Assembly: GCA_916613615.1 (NCBI GenBank)
Contig: OU744723.1
Span: forward strand, 64,364,239 to 64,428,238
DNA: 64,000 nt
Source: Steromphala cineraria
Taxonomy: Eukaryota > Mollusca > Gastropoda > Trochida > Trochidae
Direction: 5' to 3'
Shown here in pieces: positions 11,089 through 23,893 of the stretch; position 1 is the stretch's first letter; the number at the start of each line of letters is the position of its first letter. Made by a program: the position numbers and the translations under genes. The notes under the pieces are model-generated. The model worked only from the letters and a program-made list of their open reading frames with translations, did not search any database and was not told the DNA's origin.

Positions 11089-11382
11089 ATGCCCAATACG
11101 AGTCAACTGAACCAACAAAGGAACACTGAGCCAATAGAGGCAAACTGGTCAAATATGGGTCAACTGGACCTGCACAGGAACTCTGGGTCAATACAAGACA
11201 AACTGGGCCAATACGAGACAGACTGGGCCAATACGAGACAGACTGGGCCAATACAAGACAGACTGGCTGAATACAAGTCAATTGGACCTAAAGAGGAACT
11301 CTTGGAAAATACAAGACAAACTGCGACAATACATTACAAACTGAGCCAGTATGTCTCTGAGCTTGTGCAAACATACAAATGA
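11089..11382. repeat. 20-bp minisatellite (GGGCCAATACGAGACAGACT)
   Basis: About 14 degenerate units of 18-22 bp; the best-preserved run is 11190-11270. The apparent open frames on both strands are by-products of the repeat. The unit resembles the GGGCCGATACTATGG units at 13.3 kb read on the minus strand. Confidence 0.85.
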
Positions 11383-11755
11383 CAAATGACGAAAGACTGA
11401 GATATCTCTTCAAACTTTTCAACAGTAACCAATCAAATTTATAATTTTGATTTTCTTGAAAATAAAGGGTAACAAGGTTAAATTAACAAAATTCTATTGC
11501 AGACCTTGGACCTTTATTCTGGTATAATTAACTCATTTAATAACAATCGACAGTTAACTGACAATAAACCTACAGTCAGGGCAAACCTGGCAACAATATA
11601 CTGAAGGTGCATCCACTCCAAGATTAGGGATTAGCTTCCTCGTAGTTAGTACGTCAACAAGGATTATAGAAGATATTTGCTTTCTGTGTCCATGTTAAAA
11701 TCTTCATTATATCAATCATATTTATTTATCAAATCAAAAATAACCAAGCAATGCT
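11383..11755. other. No feature recognised
   Basis: AT-rich unique-looking sequence without coding bias or repeat structure that I can see. Confidence 0.5.
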
Positions 11756-12182
11756 TTGCCTTGATTCACTTGAAGTTAATGACAAGGCTTTGCCGTGGAA
11801 TGCTTGAAGTTAATGAAAAAGCTTTGCCGTGGAATGCTTGAAGTTAATGAAAAAGCTTTGCCGTGGAATGCTTGAAGTTAATGAAAAAGCTTTGCCATGG
11901 AATGCTTGAAGTTAATGAAAAAGCTTTGCCATGGAATGCTTGAAGTTAATGAAAAAGCTTTGCCATGGAATGCTTGAAGTTAATGAAAAAGCTTTGCCAT
12001 GGAATGCTTGAAGTTAATTAAAAGCTTTGCCATGGAATGCTTGAAGTTAATTAAAAGCTTTGCCATGGAACGCTTGAAGTCAATGAAAAAGATTTGCCGT
12101 GGAATGCTTGAAGTTTTTATTTTTATTTATTTTTTTGTTTTTTGGAATGCTTGAAGTTAATGAAAAGCTTTGCCGTGGAATG
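11756..12182. repeat. 34-bp minisatellite (AATGCTTGAAGTTAATGAAA)
   Basis: About 12 copies, very alike. Late units lose one or two bases (AATTAAAAGC), and a T-rich insertion (TTTTTATTTTTATTTATTTT type) interrupts the array at 12114-12142. Confidence 0.92.
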
Positions 12183-12479
12183 CTAGGAATGCTGCTTAAT
12201 TGAGAAAGAACACATGATTAATGTTATTGAAAATGAGAATGAACCTTTGAATGAAGTCAAAAATTAAAGAATTTGTTAATATCAACACATGAGAATAACG
12301 TTTAACCAATGCCCCGGACTACTCCAATAAAGCCCTATTCAGCTCAGTTGAGGTCTACCAGTCTGGTTCAGAGTAGGATAGAACAATCGAGACACCAACG
12401 GATAGAACTTGTTACCTCACAATCAATTACAGTCTGCACATGCCTCTTATTTTGGATCAGATCTTGCAATTCTTCAGTG

Positions 12480-12760
12480 TAATGGGTACTTGCACATATA
12501 AGGCATGGCAAAGAATTGTTCATTAAATATTCCCTAGCGACAGACAATTCATTTGGGTACAAGAACATAAGGTTAAATGTTACACAAGTTTCTAAATCAG
12601 GATCCCATTACAAATGAAATTGATAAATTAAACAGGTTCTTGCAAATATAAAGCAAAGCAAAAAATGTTTCAATATTTCCTAGCAAATGACAGTTTCATA
12701 TTGGTACAAGAACATACGGCTAAATTTTACACAAGTTTCTAAATCTGGATCATAAATGCA
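12480..12760. repeat. Direct repeat pair of about 115 bp
   Basis: 12486-12605 and 12640-12755 share TTGCA[C/A]ATATAA, AATATT[C/T]CCTAGC, GGTACAAGAACATA and TTACACAAGTTTCTAAATC in the same order. 12183-12480 and 12761-12984 hold nothing recognisable. Confidence 0.75.
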
Positions 12761-12984
12761 GTTCATTTATGTATAAGGAACATGCAGAAATTAAAGCAGA
12801 AAGAATCATTTCACAGAATTCCCTGTGATAAGGAAATCTTATATTGTAACCTTTTATGATTTGGTTGCAGAAAATTAAGTGTTTCATCATTCAAATAACA
12901 CTCACCACTAGTATACGCATGGGTTTAATGTCATCGTAAAAGTTGAAACTATCGTTTACAATTACATTCTGCAGCTAATTTTCA

Positions 12985-13450
12985 GTGCAAATGTCACCCT
13001 CAACCCGTATTGGTCAAGCTTCACCATGTACTGACGCAACCTCACCCCCTTATTTAGGTCCATACTCCCCCTTTAATTAGGAAGACGCAACCCCCATATT
13101 GGCGCAACCCCAACTCTGTATTGGCTCAACCTAAACCACACATCAGCGCAACCTTACCTCATTATATGCCAATCCTAACCCTGTATTGACTCAACCTCAT
13201 CCCCGTATTGGGGCAACCTTAAGTCAGTATCTACCCAATCCCAACCCTGAATAGGCTCAACCCAAACTTCATTTGGCACAACCTCGTCCCTGTATTGGAG
13301 CAACCTTACCATAGTATCAGGCCAACCGTACCATAGTATCGGCCCAACCCCAAACCCCATAGTATCGGCCCAACCCCAAACCCCATAGTATCGGCCCAAC
13401 CCCAAACCCCATAGTATCGGCCCAACTTGGTATTGACTCAGCTTCACAGC
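12985..13450. repeat. Degenerate 24-27 bp minisatellite ending in four clean units
   Basis: Units of the form CAACC..A.CC..GTATTGG become regular at 13310-13420, where CCCCATAGTATCGGCCCAAC repeats at 27 bp. The open frame on the minus strand follows from the 27-bp period. Confidence 0.82.
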
Positions 13451-13974
13451 ACTGGCTACACACACTAGAAGAAATTGTCACAAATTAATAAATGTCTAGA
13501 TCCATGAGCAAAATAGTACAAAATTTTATTGTACAATATATTCAACACTTGGCATGTTACGTATGTACACTTCGATAACAAACCTGTTAAGTATGAATGG
13601 TAATGGAGTGTTTGAAAACAGCTGAAATGTATGGGAAAAGGTTCAAGCAAATCTATGAATAAAACTACAGTTAGGAACAGTCCTAACCGCTGATCAGCTA
13701 AAAATTGTAATCACTGGTTTCAGAAGATATTCAGACTGATTTAAGTCTCTGCAATAGGATACAGCTATTGATAGGCAAAACACTAGTTTCAATTGTGAGG
13801 AATAAAAATATATGTTCGATCTAACGCAGATTGCAGTCTGGTTTGACCCAAGACAGAGTTAGCAAACACACAGAGGGAATATTGATTATCAATCCATACA
13901 GAGCTTTCTCTCTCTGCCTCTCCCGCCTCCCTCAACCCAGTTGTTCATTCTCTCGATCAATGGTACAGGAGTGT
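13451..13974. other. No feature recognised
   Basis: AT-rich sequence; no coding or repeat structure supported. Confidence 0.5.
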
Positions 13975-14550
13975 CACACAATATTACACATACACAAGAT
14001 TATTCATACTGTATATTTTCACACAATATTACACATACACATGATTATTCATACTGCATATTTTCACACAATATTACACATACACAAGATTATTCATACT
14101 GCATATTTTCACACAATATTACACATACACAAGAATATTCATACTGCATATTTTCACACAATATTACACATACACAAGATTATTCATACTGCATATTTTC
14201 ACACAATATTACACATACACAAGAATATTCATACTGCATATTTTCACACAATATTATTTATACTGCATATTTTCACACAATATTACACATACACAAGATT
14301 ATTTATACTGCATATTTTCACACAATATTATCTATACTGCATATTTTCACACAATATTATTTATACTGCATATTTTCACACAATATTACACATACACATG
14401 ATTATTCATACTGCATATTTTCACACAATATTACACATACACAAGATTATTCATACTGCATATTTTCACACAATATATCACATACACAAGATTATTTATA
14501 CTGCATATTTTCACACAATATTATTTATACTGCATATTTTCACACAATTT
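13975..14550. repeat. 45-bp minisatellite with a 27-bp short form
   Basis: The long unit is CACAATATTACACATACACA followed by AGATTATTCATACTGCATAT and TTTCA; the short unit lacks the CACATACACAAGATTATT part. Long and short units are mixed in blocks (five short units among about ten long ones). Both lengths are multiples of three, so open frames of 210 and 252 codons arise without being genes. Confidence 0.93.
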
Positions 14551-14919
14551 TCTGTCAACTGTTCCTCCGTTGATTGTAAACATCAATAATTGCAAAGTCA
14601 TCAATGCCCTTAGAATTTAGAGATGTTAAAGACTTGCTTTTGCTTAATTCAAGGCAAGAAACAATCTTACCAGTTGATAAGAAGAGTCAATATTTCCTCC
14701 ATTCAGGAATCAGAGGAATGTGTTCTCCATTTGTTTGCAGTGTAATATGATACACCTGATTGGCCACAATAATTCTATCTCCATTGTGATTGGCAGTGCT
14801 GTATTATCACACATCTGTTGGCTTGTCAATACATACACTGTTGACTTTGAATCATAACAGCTACCTACCAGAATGTCTTTGGTCATAACAAAACAAACAG
14901 GGATTACTATGATTTCTCT
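14551..14919. other. No feature recognised
   Basis: Unique-looking AT-rich sequence. Confidence 0.45.
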
Positions 14920-15340
14920 ATTAATTCGACGCTCAAATTTTCAAAATATTTGCAGAAAAAGACTATAATTGAACCTTTTTTACTTTTGGTGGCTCATTTG
15001 CTTCTATTGTAGAAATATTAGATAAAAATCAAGATCACATGTGATGGTTTTTAAATAATTCTTACAGGTGACCACCTCATAATGACAAAGTTATAATAAT
15101 CAACATATTTTAAATTGACTACTCCACTATAGAAAATAAATTAAAACTTGCAATTTTTTGTTTCCAATTTCAACAACGATTTCAGGCAATAGTTGAATCA
15201 TAGGAGCATCAGCTTTCTGCACTTGATGTGATTTAAGTTTTTTAACTCAGAAAAATACTATGTGGTCAATTATCAGTGATGTCTAATTAATGGATAAATT
15301 ATGATAAAGCAGTGGATGAAAGACAAGTAGCGTACTCAAT
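14920..15340 (+). mobile_element. Old dispersed repeat, copy 1 of 2
   Basis: Shares ordered blocks with 60230-60640: CTTTTGGTGG, GAAATATT.GATAA.ATCAAG, GACCAC.T.ATAATG.CAA, TT.CAGGCAAT.G.TGAATCA and AGGAGCAT.A. Both copies are diverged, with no clear ends. The family is unknown to me. Confidence 0.6.
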
Positions 15341-15362
15341 AAGATGCATTTTGTAAATTGAA

Positions 15363-18300
15363 ATTGCAAAATTAAGAAAAACCAACCACAACATTAAATA
15401 AAAGTACCGAGGGTACAGAAGCTCACCTTAAAATGAATGATGTGGTAATATGGTTTAATTGTGTAACCATCTTTTATATGATAATTGATTATGGCTGCCA
15501 TCATGATTTTTTTATCTTTTAAAATGCTATTCTTCTGTTGGAAACCACTAGAGCTTGAACAAACATTAATACAAGAATGATATAATCATGATTTGTTAAC
15601 AAGCAGTAGATTTTTGTATAACTTTTTTTGTATATCTATGGCTGAATTGGTGATCATCTTGGACTTTTTAATCTTCAAAATGCTACTTTTATGTGGGCAT
15701 CTGTATTAATTTCATTATGATATCTTGATTGGTTTAGGAGTATTCATTTAGTCACACTCTCAACTTCCAAAGAACTAAAAAGATGATGCACATAAACATT
15801 TGGAATATATCCCTCGGACACATAACACAAATTCAGCTAATGATAAGTCCAATTGCCAAAGTAAACTGTCCAGGTCAATGTCTCATGTAATTCTAACTGA
15901 AGATTTCTGAATATCTTAAATCTTGACATATGTTAGTGCAATCTGATTGGTCAGAATAGGCTAGCAACATGGGGGTTTATGCTAATTACTAGATATGATG
16001 ACCTATGATGACCTCTTGCACCTGCATGTAGCTTATGTAACTTATCCTCTTATGTAAGTTACTGTTATTCCATATAGTGAGTGTCCTCCCCTCATTTCAA
16101 TATGCAATACGAGAGCTGCAGGAGAGGGGCTGGAAGGATAGGAGGGGAAAGGGGGGGGGGGGGATAGAAGGAATGTGGGATAGAAGAGAGGTTTGCAAAA
16201 AAATGAAAGGACAGGAGAAAATAGGGGAGGAGGGAAAGGGGGGATAGAAGGGGTGGGGGTAGAAGAGAGGTTTGCAATGGAAATAATCTGGAGGTCAACT
16301 CAGTAATATGTTTATTGAAGTATCTTAACTAACAGAGAGAATTGGTGAGAAAGACTTTGTAAAAAAAGAATTGTTCAGACAGCTGTTCAATTAGTTTTGA
16401 AGATGAATATTAAATGATATCTTTTATTAGCATGACAAACAAAATAAAAGATAATTTGTTATTCATTAACCCAAATTTTCAATTTGGAATAAATTAATTG
16501 TATGGGAACAAAGGAGTAAAAAACCTAACAGTTAGTGTTGGGAGTGAACAAATTTAATCATTTTAAATGCTTTTGAAAAGGATTTGTTTGAATTGAATGA
16601 TCATTATAAATATCTAGATAATCATTGTTCAGACCGTAATCAGATATAGATGATAAAAAAATGTATATTTATCCCTCACTGGCTATGTTATTTGCCATAT
16701 ATGAAGTGTCAGGAATTATGTAACCCACTGATGGAGTGAAAAACTTTTATCATTTTTTTTATCAAATTTTTATTTGTAAAAAGTATTACTATTAATAGAA
16801 TACAAGTATACTTTTCATAAAGACAATTTATATACTTTCCATAAAGTCCATTATGTTCTATTTATCAATTAGGTCAGGATTACTATGCAATATACAAGCA
16901 GGCAGGGCTGCTAGCCCCAGATCCTTAAGGAGAGTGTAGCAATTTGTGTATTTGGCTTTGTGTACGTATATTTGGAGAAGCATCCTAGTGTGCTGAGCAT
17001 GTAAACCTGAACTCTGGCTAAGCCCTTATGTGTTGTATTAAAAGACTTGACGAGAGAGAACATGAATTGTTGTGAAAAATATATATAATTTCACAAAATA
17101 TAGTTAGCTTATGTCCTAAATTGATTTTGTGTCAAGAAGAACTTCTGTTAGATATAGAAATGGTACAAATATGAGTAAAACACAGGAACTGGAACCTGAT
17201 GCAAAATAACTCTTTCCACATCAACTTATCATGTAGATTGCTAAACACAAAGCTTATTGTTGACAAGTTTTGTGTAAGTTGTTATTCTTAGAAAGAACAT
17301 ATCACTGTCATGAGAATACAAGTCTAACTGTTTAGTTATTACATACACATGGCCATATAGCATAATGCTCTACCATATCAATTGGGTCAGATTGATTATG
17401 CAACAGTCTAGCAGCTGAGACTGTGATGCTAGCATCCTGTATTGGGATGTGTATTAGAAAAGCATAGTGGACTCAACAGGAATATCTGAACTCTGGTTGA
17501 CCCCTTTTGTGTGGTATTTAAAGGAATATAAGGGAGATACCATTGTTTAAAATTCAACATGATGTTTAATGTCATTGGGTTTTTGCAGCTAGTTGCCATA
17601 AATATTTTAAACAAATTAATTAATTATGTTTGTCTTTCATCTTAATGTTTTAGAAACACTTAAAAATATAGAACAACTTGCATGACAATTTTAAATATTC
17701 CATATTCAAGATAATATTATGATTAGTAAGTTCAAATTAGAGAATTTATATAGTGCGAGTGATCACTTGGTGAAAGCTTAAAATTGAGTAATAATGATGT
17801 GTCATCTGCAGCTGAAAAGTCAATATGGCTGCTATCGAGGCCATCTTGGATTCTCAAAACTGAAACGTCTACCTTTGTGGGAGGAATCACTATAGGTATA
17901 ACATACTACAATATGAAAATGATATCAAGATTGGTTTAGGAGAAGTAGTCATTTTCATGAAATCTAATTGAAAATTCAAAATGGCTGCCATGGCGGCCAT
18001 CTTTGATTCTCAAAACTGAAACGTCTACCTTTCTGTGAGGAATCACCATAGTTATAACATACTACAATTTCAGAATGATATCTAGATTGGTTTAGAAAGA
18101 GTAATCTTTTCATGAAATCTAATTGAAAATTCAATATGGCTGCCATAGCGGCCATCTTGGATTCTCAAAACTGAAACGTCTACCTTTCTGTGAGGAATCA
18201 CTATAGGTATAACATACTACAATATGAAAATAATATCTAGATTGGTTTAGGAGAAGTAGTCATTTTCATGAAATCTAATTGAAAATTCAATATGGCTGCC

Positions 18301-18837
18301 ATGGCGGCCATATTGGATTCTCAAAACTGAAACGTCTACCTTTCTGTGAGGAATCACCATGGGTATAACATAATACAATTTCAGAATGATATCTGCATTT
18401 GTTAAGGAGGAGTAGTCTTTTTCGTGAAATCTAATTGAAAATTCAATATGGCTGCCATGGCGGCCATCTTGGATTCTCAAAACTGAAACGTCTACCTTTC
18501 TGTGAGGATTCACCATGGGTATAACATACTACAATTTCAGAATGATATCTGGATTCGTTTAGGAGGAGTAGTCTTTTTCCTGAAATCTAATTGAAAATTC
18601 AATATGGCTGCCATGGCGGCCATCTTGGATTCTCAAAACTGAAACGTCTACCTTTCTGTGAGGAATCACCATGGGTATAACATACTACAATTTCAGAATG
18701 ATATCTGGATTCGTTTAGGAGGAGTAGTCTTTTTCCTGAAAGTTTACGGACGGACGGACGGACGGACGGACAGACAGACGGACGACGGACGAAGCGCCAT
18801 GACATAAGCTCACATTTACTTTGTAAAGGTGAGCTAA
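15363..18837 (+). mobile_element. 3.4-kb hairpin-ended element, tandem copy A
   Basis: Begins at AAAATTAAGAAAAACCAACC, which recurs at 18873. Near its start lies CAGAAGCTCACCTT; at its end, after (ACGG)n at 18747-18790, is a hairpin AGCTCAC...GTGAGCT (18807-18835) followed by AAAAA. The start motif is the inverse of the end motif AAGGTGAGCT. A 3' hairpin, a CTAA-type end and an inverted echo at the 5' end resemble non-autonomous Helitron/Helentron elements. No coding frame survives. Internal 155-160 bp repeats fill 17815-18760. A purine tract with poly-G lies at 16130-16270. Confidence 0.75.
17815..18760 (+). repeat. 155-160 bp tandem repeat inside copy A (CAATATGGCTGCCATGGCGG)
   Basis: Six units of about 155-160 bp, each with AATTCAATATGGCTGCCAT, GCGGCCATCTTGGATTCTCA, AAACTGAAACGTCTACCTTT and GGTATAACATACTACAAT. 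Later units are more alike than early ones, suggesting growth at the right-hand end. CGGCCATCTTGG contains a YY1-type CCATCTTGG core in each unit. Confidence 0.9.
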
Positions 18838-21800
18838 AAACCTGGACCGGGAGTCCGATTGATGGAAAAGCCTTAAAATTAAGAAAAACCAACCAGAACA
18901 TTAAATAAAAGTACCGAGGGTACAGAAGCTCACCTTAAAATGAATGATGTGGTAATATGGTTTAATTGTGTAACCATCTTTTATATGATAATTGATTATG
19001 GCTGCCATCATGATTTTTTTATCTTTTAAAATGCTATTCTTCTGTTGGAAACCACTAGAGCTTGAACAAACATTAATACAAGAATGATATAATCATGATT
19101 TGTTAACAAGCAGTAGGTTTTTGTATAACTTTTTTGTATATCTATGGCTGAATTGGTGACCATCTTGGACTTTTTAATCTTCAAAATGCTACTTTTATGT
19201 GGGCATCTGTATTAATTTCATTATGATATCTTGATTGGTTTAGGAGTATTCATTTAATCACACTCTCAACTTCCAAAGAACTAAAAAGATGATGCACATA
19301 AACATTTGGAATATATCCCTCTGACACAAATCACAAATTCAGCTAGTGATAAGTCCAATTGCCAAAGTAAACTGTCCAGGTCAATGTCTCATGTAATTCT
19401 AACTGAAGATTTCTGAATATCTTAAATCTTGACAAATGTTAGTGCCATCTGTTTGATCAGAATAGGCTAGCAACATGGGGGTTTATGCTAATTACTAGAT
19501 ATGATGACCTATGATCCCTCTTACACCTGCATGTAGCTTATGTAACTTATCCTCTTATGTAAGTTAGGAGGAGAGGGGCTGGAAGGATAGGAGGGGAAAG
19601 GGGGTCGTTGGGGGGTGGGGTGGGGGGATAGAAGGGGTGGGGGTAAAAGAGAGGTTTGCAATGGAAATAATCTGGAGGTCAACTCTGTAATATGTTTATT
19701 GAAGTATCTTAACTAACAGAGAGAATTGGTGAGAAAGACTTTGTAAAAAAATAATTGTTCAGACAGCTGTTCAATGAATGCTGTTTTGAAGATGAATATT
19801 ATATCTTTTATTAGCATGACAAACCAAATAAAAGATAATTAGTTATTCATTAACCCAAATTTTTAATTTGGAATAAATTAATTGCATGGGAACAAAGGAG
19901 TAAAAAACCTTACAGTTAGTGTTGGGAGTGAACAAATTTAATCATTTTAAATGCTTTTGAAAAGGATTTGTTTGAATTGAATGATCATTATAATTATCTA
20001 GATAATCATTGTTCAGACCTTAATCAGATATAGATGATTAAACAATTTTTATTTATCCCTCACTGGCTATGTTATTTGCCATATATATGAAGTGTCAGGA
20101 ATTATGTAACCCACTGATGGAGTGAACAACTTTTATCATTTTATGTTTTATTAAAAAGGATTTATTAAAACAGTCATGCTTCAGGCTGTTCGCAGATAAA
20201 GATGATTCATACATCTTTTTGTAACTGTATTTATAGTGTTGATAAATATTACAACAAGCGTATCAATACAAATATAATGACATTGATTTGATTGATCAGG
20301 AAATGTATTCTTTTCAATGAATTTCATGAAATCTAATTGAAAATTCAATATATTTGACATATTGACCATCTTGGATTCTTGATAATAAAATAAATGCGTC
20401 TTTGTCAGGAATCACTATATAAAAAATACTCACTTTTCAGAATGATATCTTAATTGATTTAGTAGGAGTAGTACTTGGCCTGAAATCTAATTGAAAAATA
20501 ATGACTTCTATGATGACATGTTTTTCCCAGAACCCCTTCAGCATGATACAATTATCATTTAGTTTTACAGGTTTTTATAAAACACATGGTATTGGAACTG
20601 GAACCTTATACAAAATACCTCTATTATTAACTTATGTAGATTACTGTACATAAAAGCAGATTCTTGACTTGTTAATATTAACTCATCGTGCAGATTGTTG
20701 TACACAAAAGCTGATTCTTGACTTGTTTAAATTGTTATTTGTAAAAAATATTACTATTATTAGAATACAAGCATACTTTTCATAAAGACAATTTATATAC
20801 TTTCCACAAAGTCCATTATGTTCTATTTATCAATTAGGTCAGGATTACTATGCAATATACAAGCAGGCAGGGCTGCTAGCCCAAGATCCTTAAGGAGAGT
20901 GTAGCAATTTGTGTATTTGGCTTTGTGTACATATATTTGGAGAAGCACCCTAGTGTGCTGAGCATGTAAACCTGAACTCTGGCTAAGCCCTTATGTGTGG
21001 TATTAAAAGACTTGAACATGAGAACATGAATTGTTGTGAAAAATATATATAATTTCACAAAATATAGTTAGCTTATGTCCTAAATTGATTTTGTGTCAAG
21101 AAGAACTTCTGTTAGATATAGAAATGGTACAAATATGAGTAAAACACAGGAAGTGGAACCTGATGCAAAATAACTCTTTCCACATCAACTTATCATGTAG
21201 ATTGCTAAAACACAAAGCTTACTGTTGACAAATTTTGTGTAATTTGTCTTCTTAGAAAGAACATATCACTGTCATGAGAATACAAGTCTAATTTCCATAA
21301 CTCTTATTGCATACACATGGCCATATAGCATAATGCTCTACCATATCAATTGGGTCAGGTTGATTATGCAACAGACTAGCAGCTGAGACTGTGATGCTAG
21401 CAGCCTGTATTGGGATGTGTATTAGAAATGCATAGTGTACTCAACCACCCTGTGTGAACGTGTACTCCTAAATTTTGCTTGTAAGAGTGGAAGTGTACGC
21501 TTGTCAATAGCAGAGTGCTATGTCAGAAGCAGTGTGTTCAACGCTTTTCTCAAATTTTCCATCTTCAGTCTGAGCATTGAGTAATTATATTTTGTTTAGT
21601 AAAAGAATAGACCTTACTCACTGCACAGGCCAAGTTATGGCAATTAATATGTTTTTATAGCTGAATAGTACAGTGATGATCGTCATTAGCAAAAATCTGT
21701 TGAAAAATGTTTGTTTACATAAAAACTATAAATAATTGCAAGTTCCCATTTTAGGACATGATTTTCTAATCCTTTAAGAAGGTAATTACCAAATTTCAAT

Positions 21801-22254
21801 AAATGTTGTCAATTAGATGTAAAGTTACAATGTATGCAAGTACATCAACATGACAAAAATACATTCTGCTTGTAAGAGCCAATACATTTTTCAAAGTGTC
21901 TGCTTGTAATGAAGTAGAGTGTACGCTTGTAAGGTTTCTGAATTATTTAAATTAACTGCATTTCACTATTTTCAGTCGGAAAATGAACTCATATGGATGT
22001 GGATGCTGTAGTTTTACTGCAAGAGAGATGAAAGCAAAATTCTTCCTCATATACGGCTTGGCATTGATCTAATAGAATAACACTGGATGTAGCCCTAGAT
22101 GGCATAACGTATATAGATTACAGTTACATTTGACTGAATTATTCAGTATTAAATAGAACTGAAGTGTTTGCGATTCTTGTATTGTCATACATTGACCATA
22201 GAATAAAATGTTCTGTGAATTTGAATTACTTGAATACATGTATTGATCAAGACG

Positions 22255-22902
22255 TTGAACTGCATGACCCCATTCTCTCCCCCACAGAGGCAGTTCAGTC
22301 ATGCCTGAGTTAGCCTCTGTTCTATTACAGCTAATACATGGGATAGAAAGGTAGAACTCTGATTGGAGGCAATCGAAGTTAGTTGTGCAATCAGCGACGC
22401 CGTTTCAAAAGTGGTCATTCGCAAAATCCCGGCTTTTCCCGTGTGGTTCGGCCAAGCTATCGTTGGAATTTAACATCCAGGGGAGGTAGCTCTTCCTTCT
22501 ACAAAACATCGTTTTTTACCTTCTCATTAGTTTTTATTTGGTATTTTTTTTAAATAAAATGTATCATAAAACAAATAACAATTTGCATAATTATAAAACA
22601 GTATGTTTCTAATGAAAAACCCTATCCATATCTGATTTTCAAACGTTTTCCCTCTCAAACTGTTAATGAAAAATAAACCTAAAGGCTTAATGCTTTGCAA
22701 GTCACTCTACGACCGTTGAGAAATCCCGCAAGCCGTGAATATCCAAAAGGTGTTTTCATTGACTGTAAATAAGGGAGATATCTCAAGTTACAACTTTTTG
22801 CCGCTAGGGCAATCTGTCGGAACCCCAGGATCTTGGCGTAATAGAACAGAGACTAACTCAGGTATGACTCAGGTATGACACCCTTGTGGGGTGAGAATGG
22901 GA
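22255..22902. mobile_element. Fold-back element nested in the 3.85-kb transposon
   Basis: The left arm GCCTGAGTTAGCCTCTGTTC, TATTAC is inverted at 22838-22865 (GTAATAGAACAGAGACTAAC TCAGG). The outer arms CATTCTC.CCCCACA also pair. The centre is AT-rich with GGGAGATATC and no gene. A collapsed relative lies in PEAK1-like intron 4. Confidence 0.7.
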
Positions 22903-23075
22903 TGACCCATGGAAGTGAGATGACTGTCTATATTCAGATACTGTAACAAATAGTCAAAGGTCATTTGCATACAAAGTAAAACTGAAAATGAAAAGAAATT
23001 AAATCTATTTAAAAGAAACAAATAAACAGTTTCCTATCTTTCATTTGGCACATGCAGACTGATACGGAATAATGT

Positions 23076-23875
23076 TTAGTTCTTGAGGCATCTATTAACA
23101 CGATGTTTCCTCAGCGAGGAGCGCCACTTAAATCTCATCCCACATTCACAAGGATACTTTAATACAGAAGATGTGTGAAGAACATCCACGTGCTGACGAA
23201 GATTCTTCTTATTCATCAATACTTTTTCGCAGTGTGGGCATCTGTACACTGGGCGATCCTTGATAGCAATGGGCGGACAGTGCTTCACGTGGGCTTTAAA
23301 GGGGCAGTAGCACGTTTTAAGGGGGTACATAGGGTGATGTCACGAAAATGAAAATTAATGGTTCCAAATGAACGACAATGCATTTAAACTAAGTGGAGCA
23401 GTAATAATTCAAACATATAAACACATAAAGTTTAGCCATGCGATTCCTTTTTCTAACACAAAATGAATTAAAGGTGTTCACAAAAAATGATCGCCAATGG
23501 AGTTAAGGTGAATCTTCATACTTTGTTCTATGACTATGGATTATTGACTTGTGTAATGAGATTTTTGGCACTGTCAACATGATACATTTAACATTAACTA
23601 CCAATTATTAGTAACAAGTTCAATATATAAAATTATCAAAAACGTGCTACTGCCCCTTTAAGGTTATCTTCGTGTGAGTAGCACTTTTTGCAACTGGAAC
23701 ACTTAAACGGTTTACGTTGTTGTGCGTATTGACATGGCCATGGAATGTGCTTCTGCTAATGAACGACTTGTGACAGATTTGGCAATTGAAACAACAAGTA
23801 TCTTCATGCTTCAGCCTAAAATGAGTTCGCAGGTTGGTAACACTACTGTAGCCTTGCCAAACTTAGCACAGATGA
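23076..23875 (-). pseudogene. C2H2 zinc-finger gene fragment, split by a MITE and frameshifted
   Basis: Read on the minus strand from 23875: a degenerate finger (ICAKFGKAT...NLRTHFRLKH) with an apparent one-base shift inside; a canonical finger FNCQICHKSFISRSTFHGHV NTH (C-x2-C-x12-H-x3-H); another one-base shift near 23708; a third finger starting CSSCKKCYSHEDNL, broken by a MITE, and continuing KAHVKHC; a fourth YRCPHCEKVLMNKKNLRQHV with H-x4-H; and a last one with C-x-C and H-x4-C ending RVNRCLKN and a stop at 23076. The 84-codon open part, 23330-23076, is the piece after the MITE; its Met is chance. The finger-rich end resembles DNA-binding exons of arthropod/mollusc BTB-ZF genes, but the parent gene is unknown. 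It lies inside a transposon, so it was probably captured. Confidence 0.8.
23296..23661. mobile_element. 366-bp piggyBac-style MITE (TTAA flanks), copy 1
   Basis: TTAA precedes AGGGGCAGTAGCACGTTTT, and the inverted GTGCTACTGCCCCT is followed by TTAA. TTAA target duplications are the mark of piggyBac-like elements. A second copy with the same ends lies at 62383-62764. No coding capacity. Confidence 0.88.
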
Positions 23876-23893
23876 TGGGTTCCTTAACAGTTT

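Noticed and set aside
11756..12182. CRISPR-like array
   Set aside because: Units are directly adjacent with no unique spacers, and the genome is animal.
13831..14589. 252- and 210-codon frames (repeated HTILHIH / SHNITHTQ)
   Set aside because: Both arise from 45- and 27-bp repeat units whose lengths are multiples of three.
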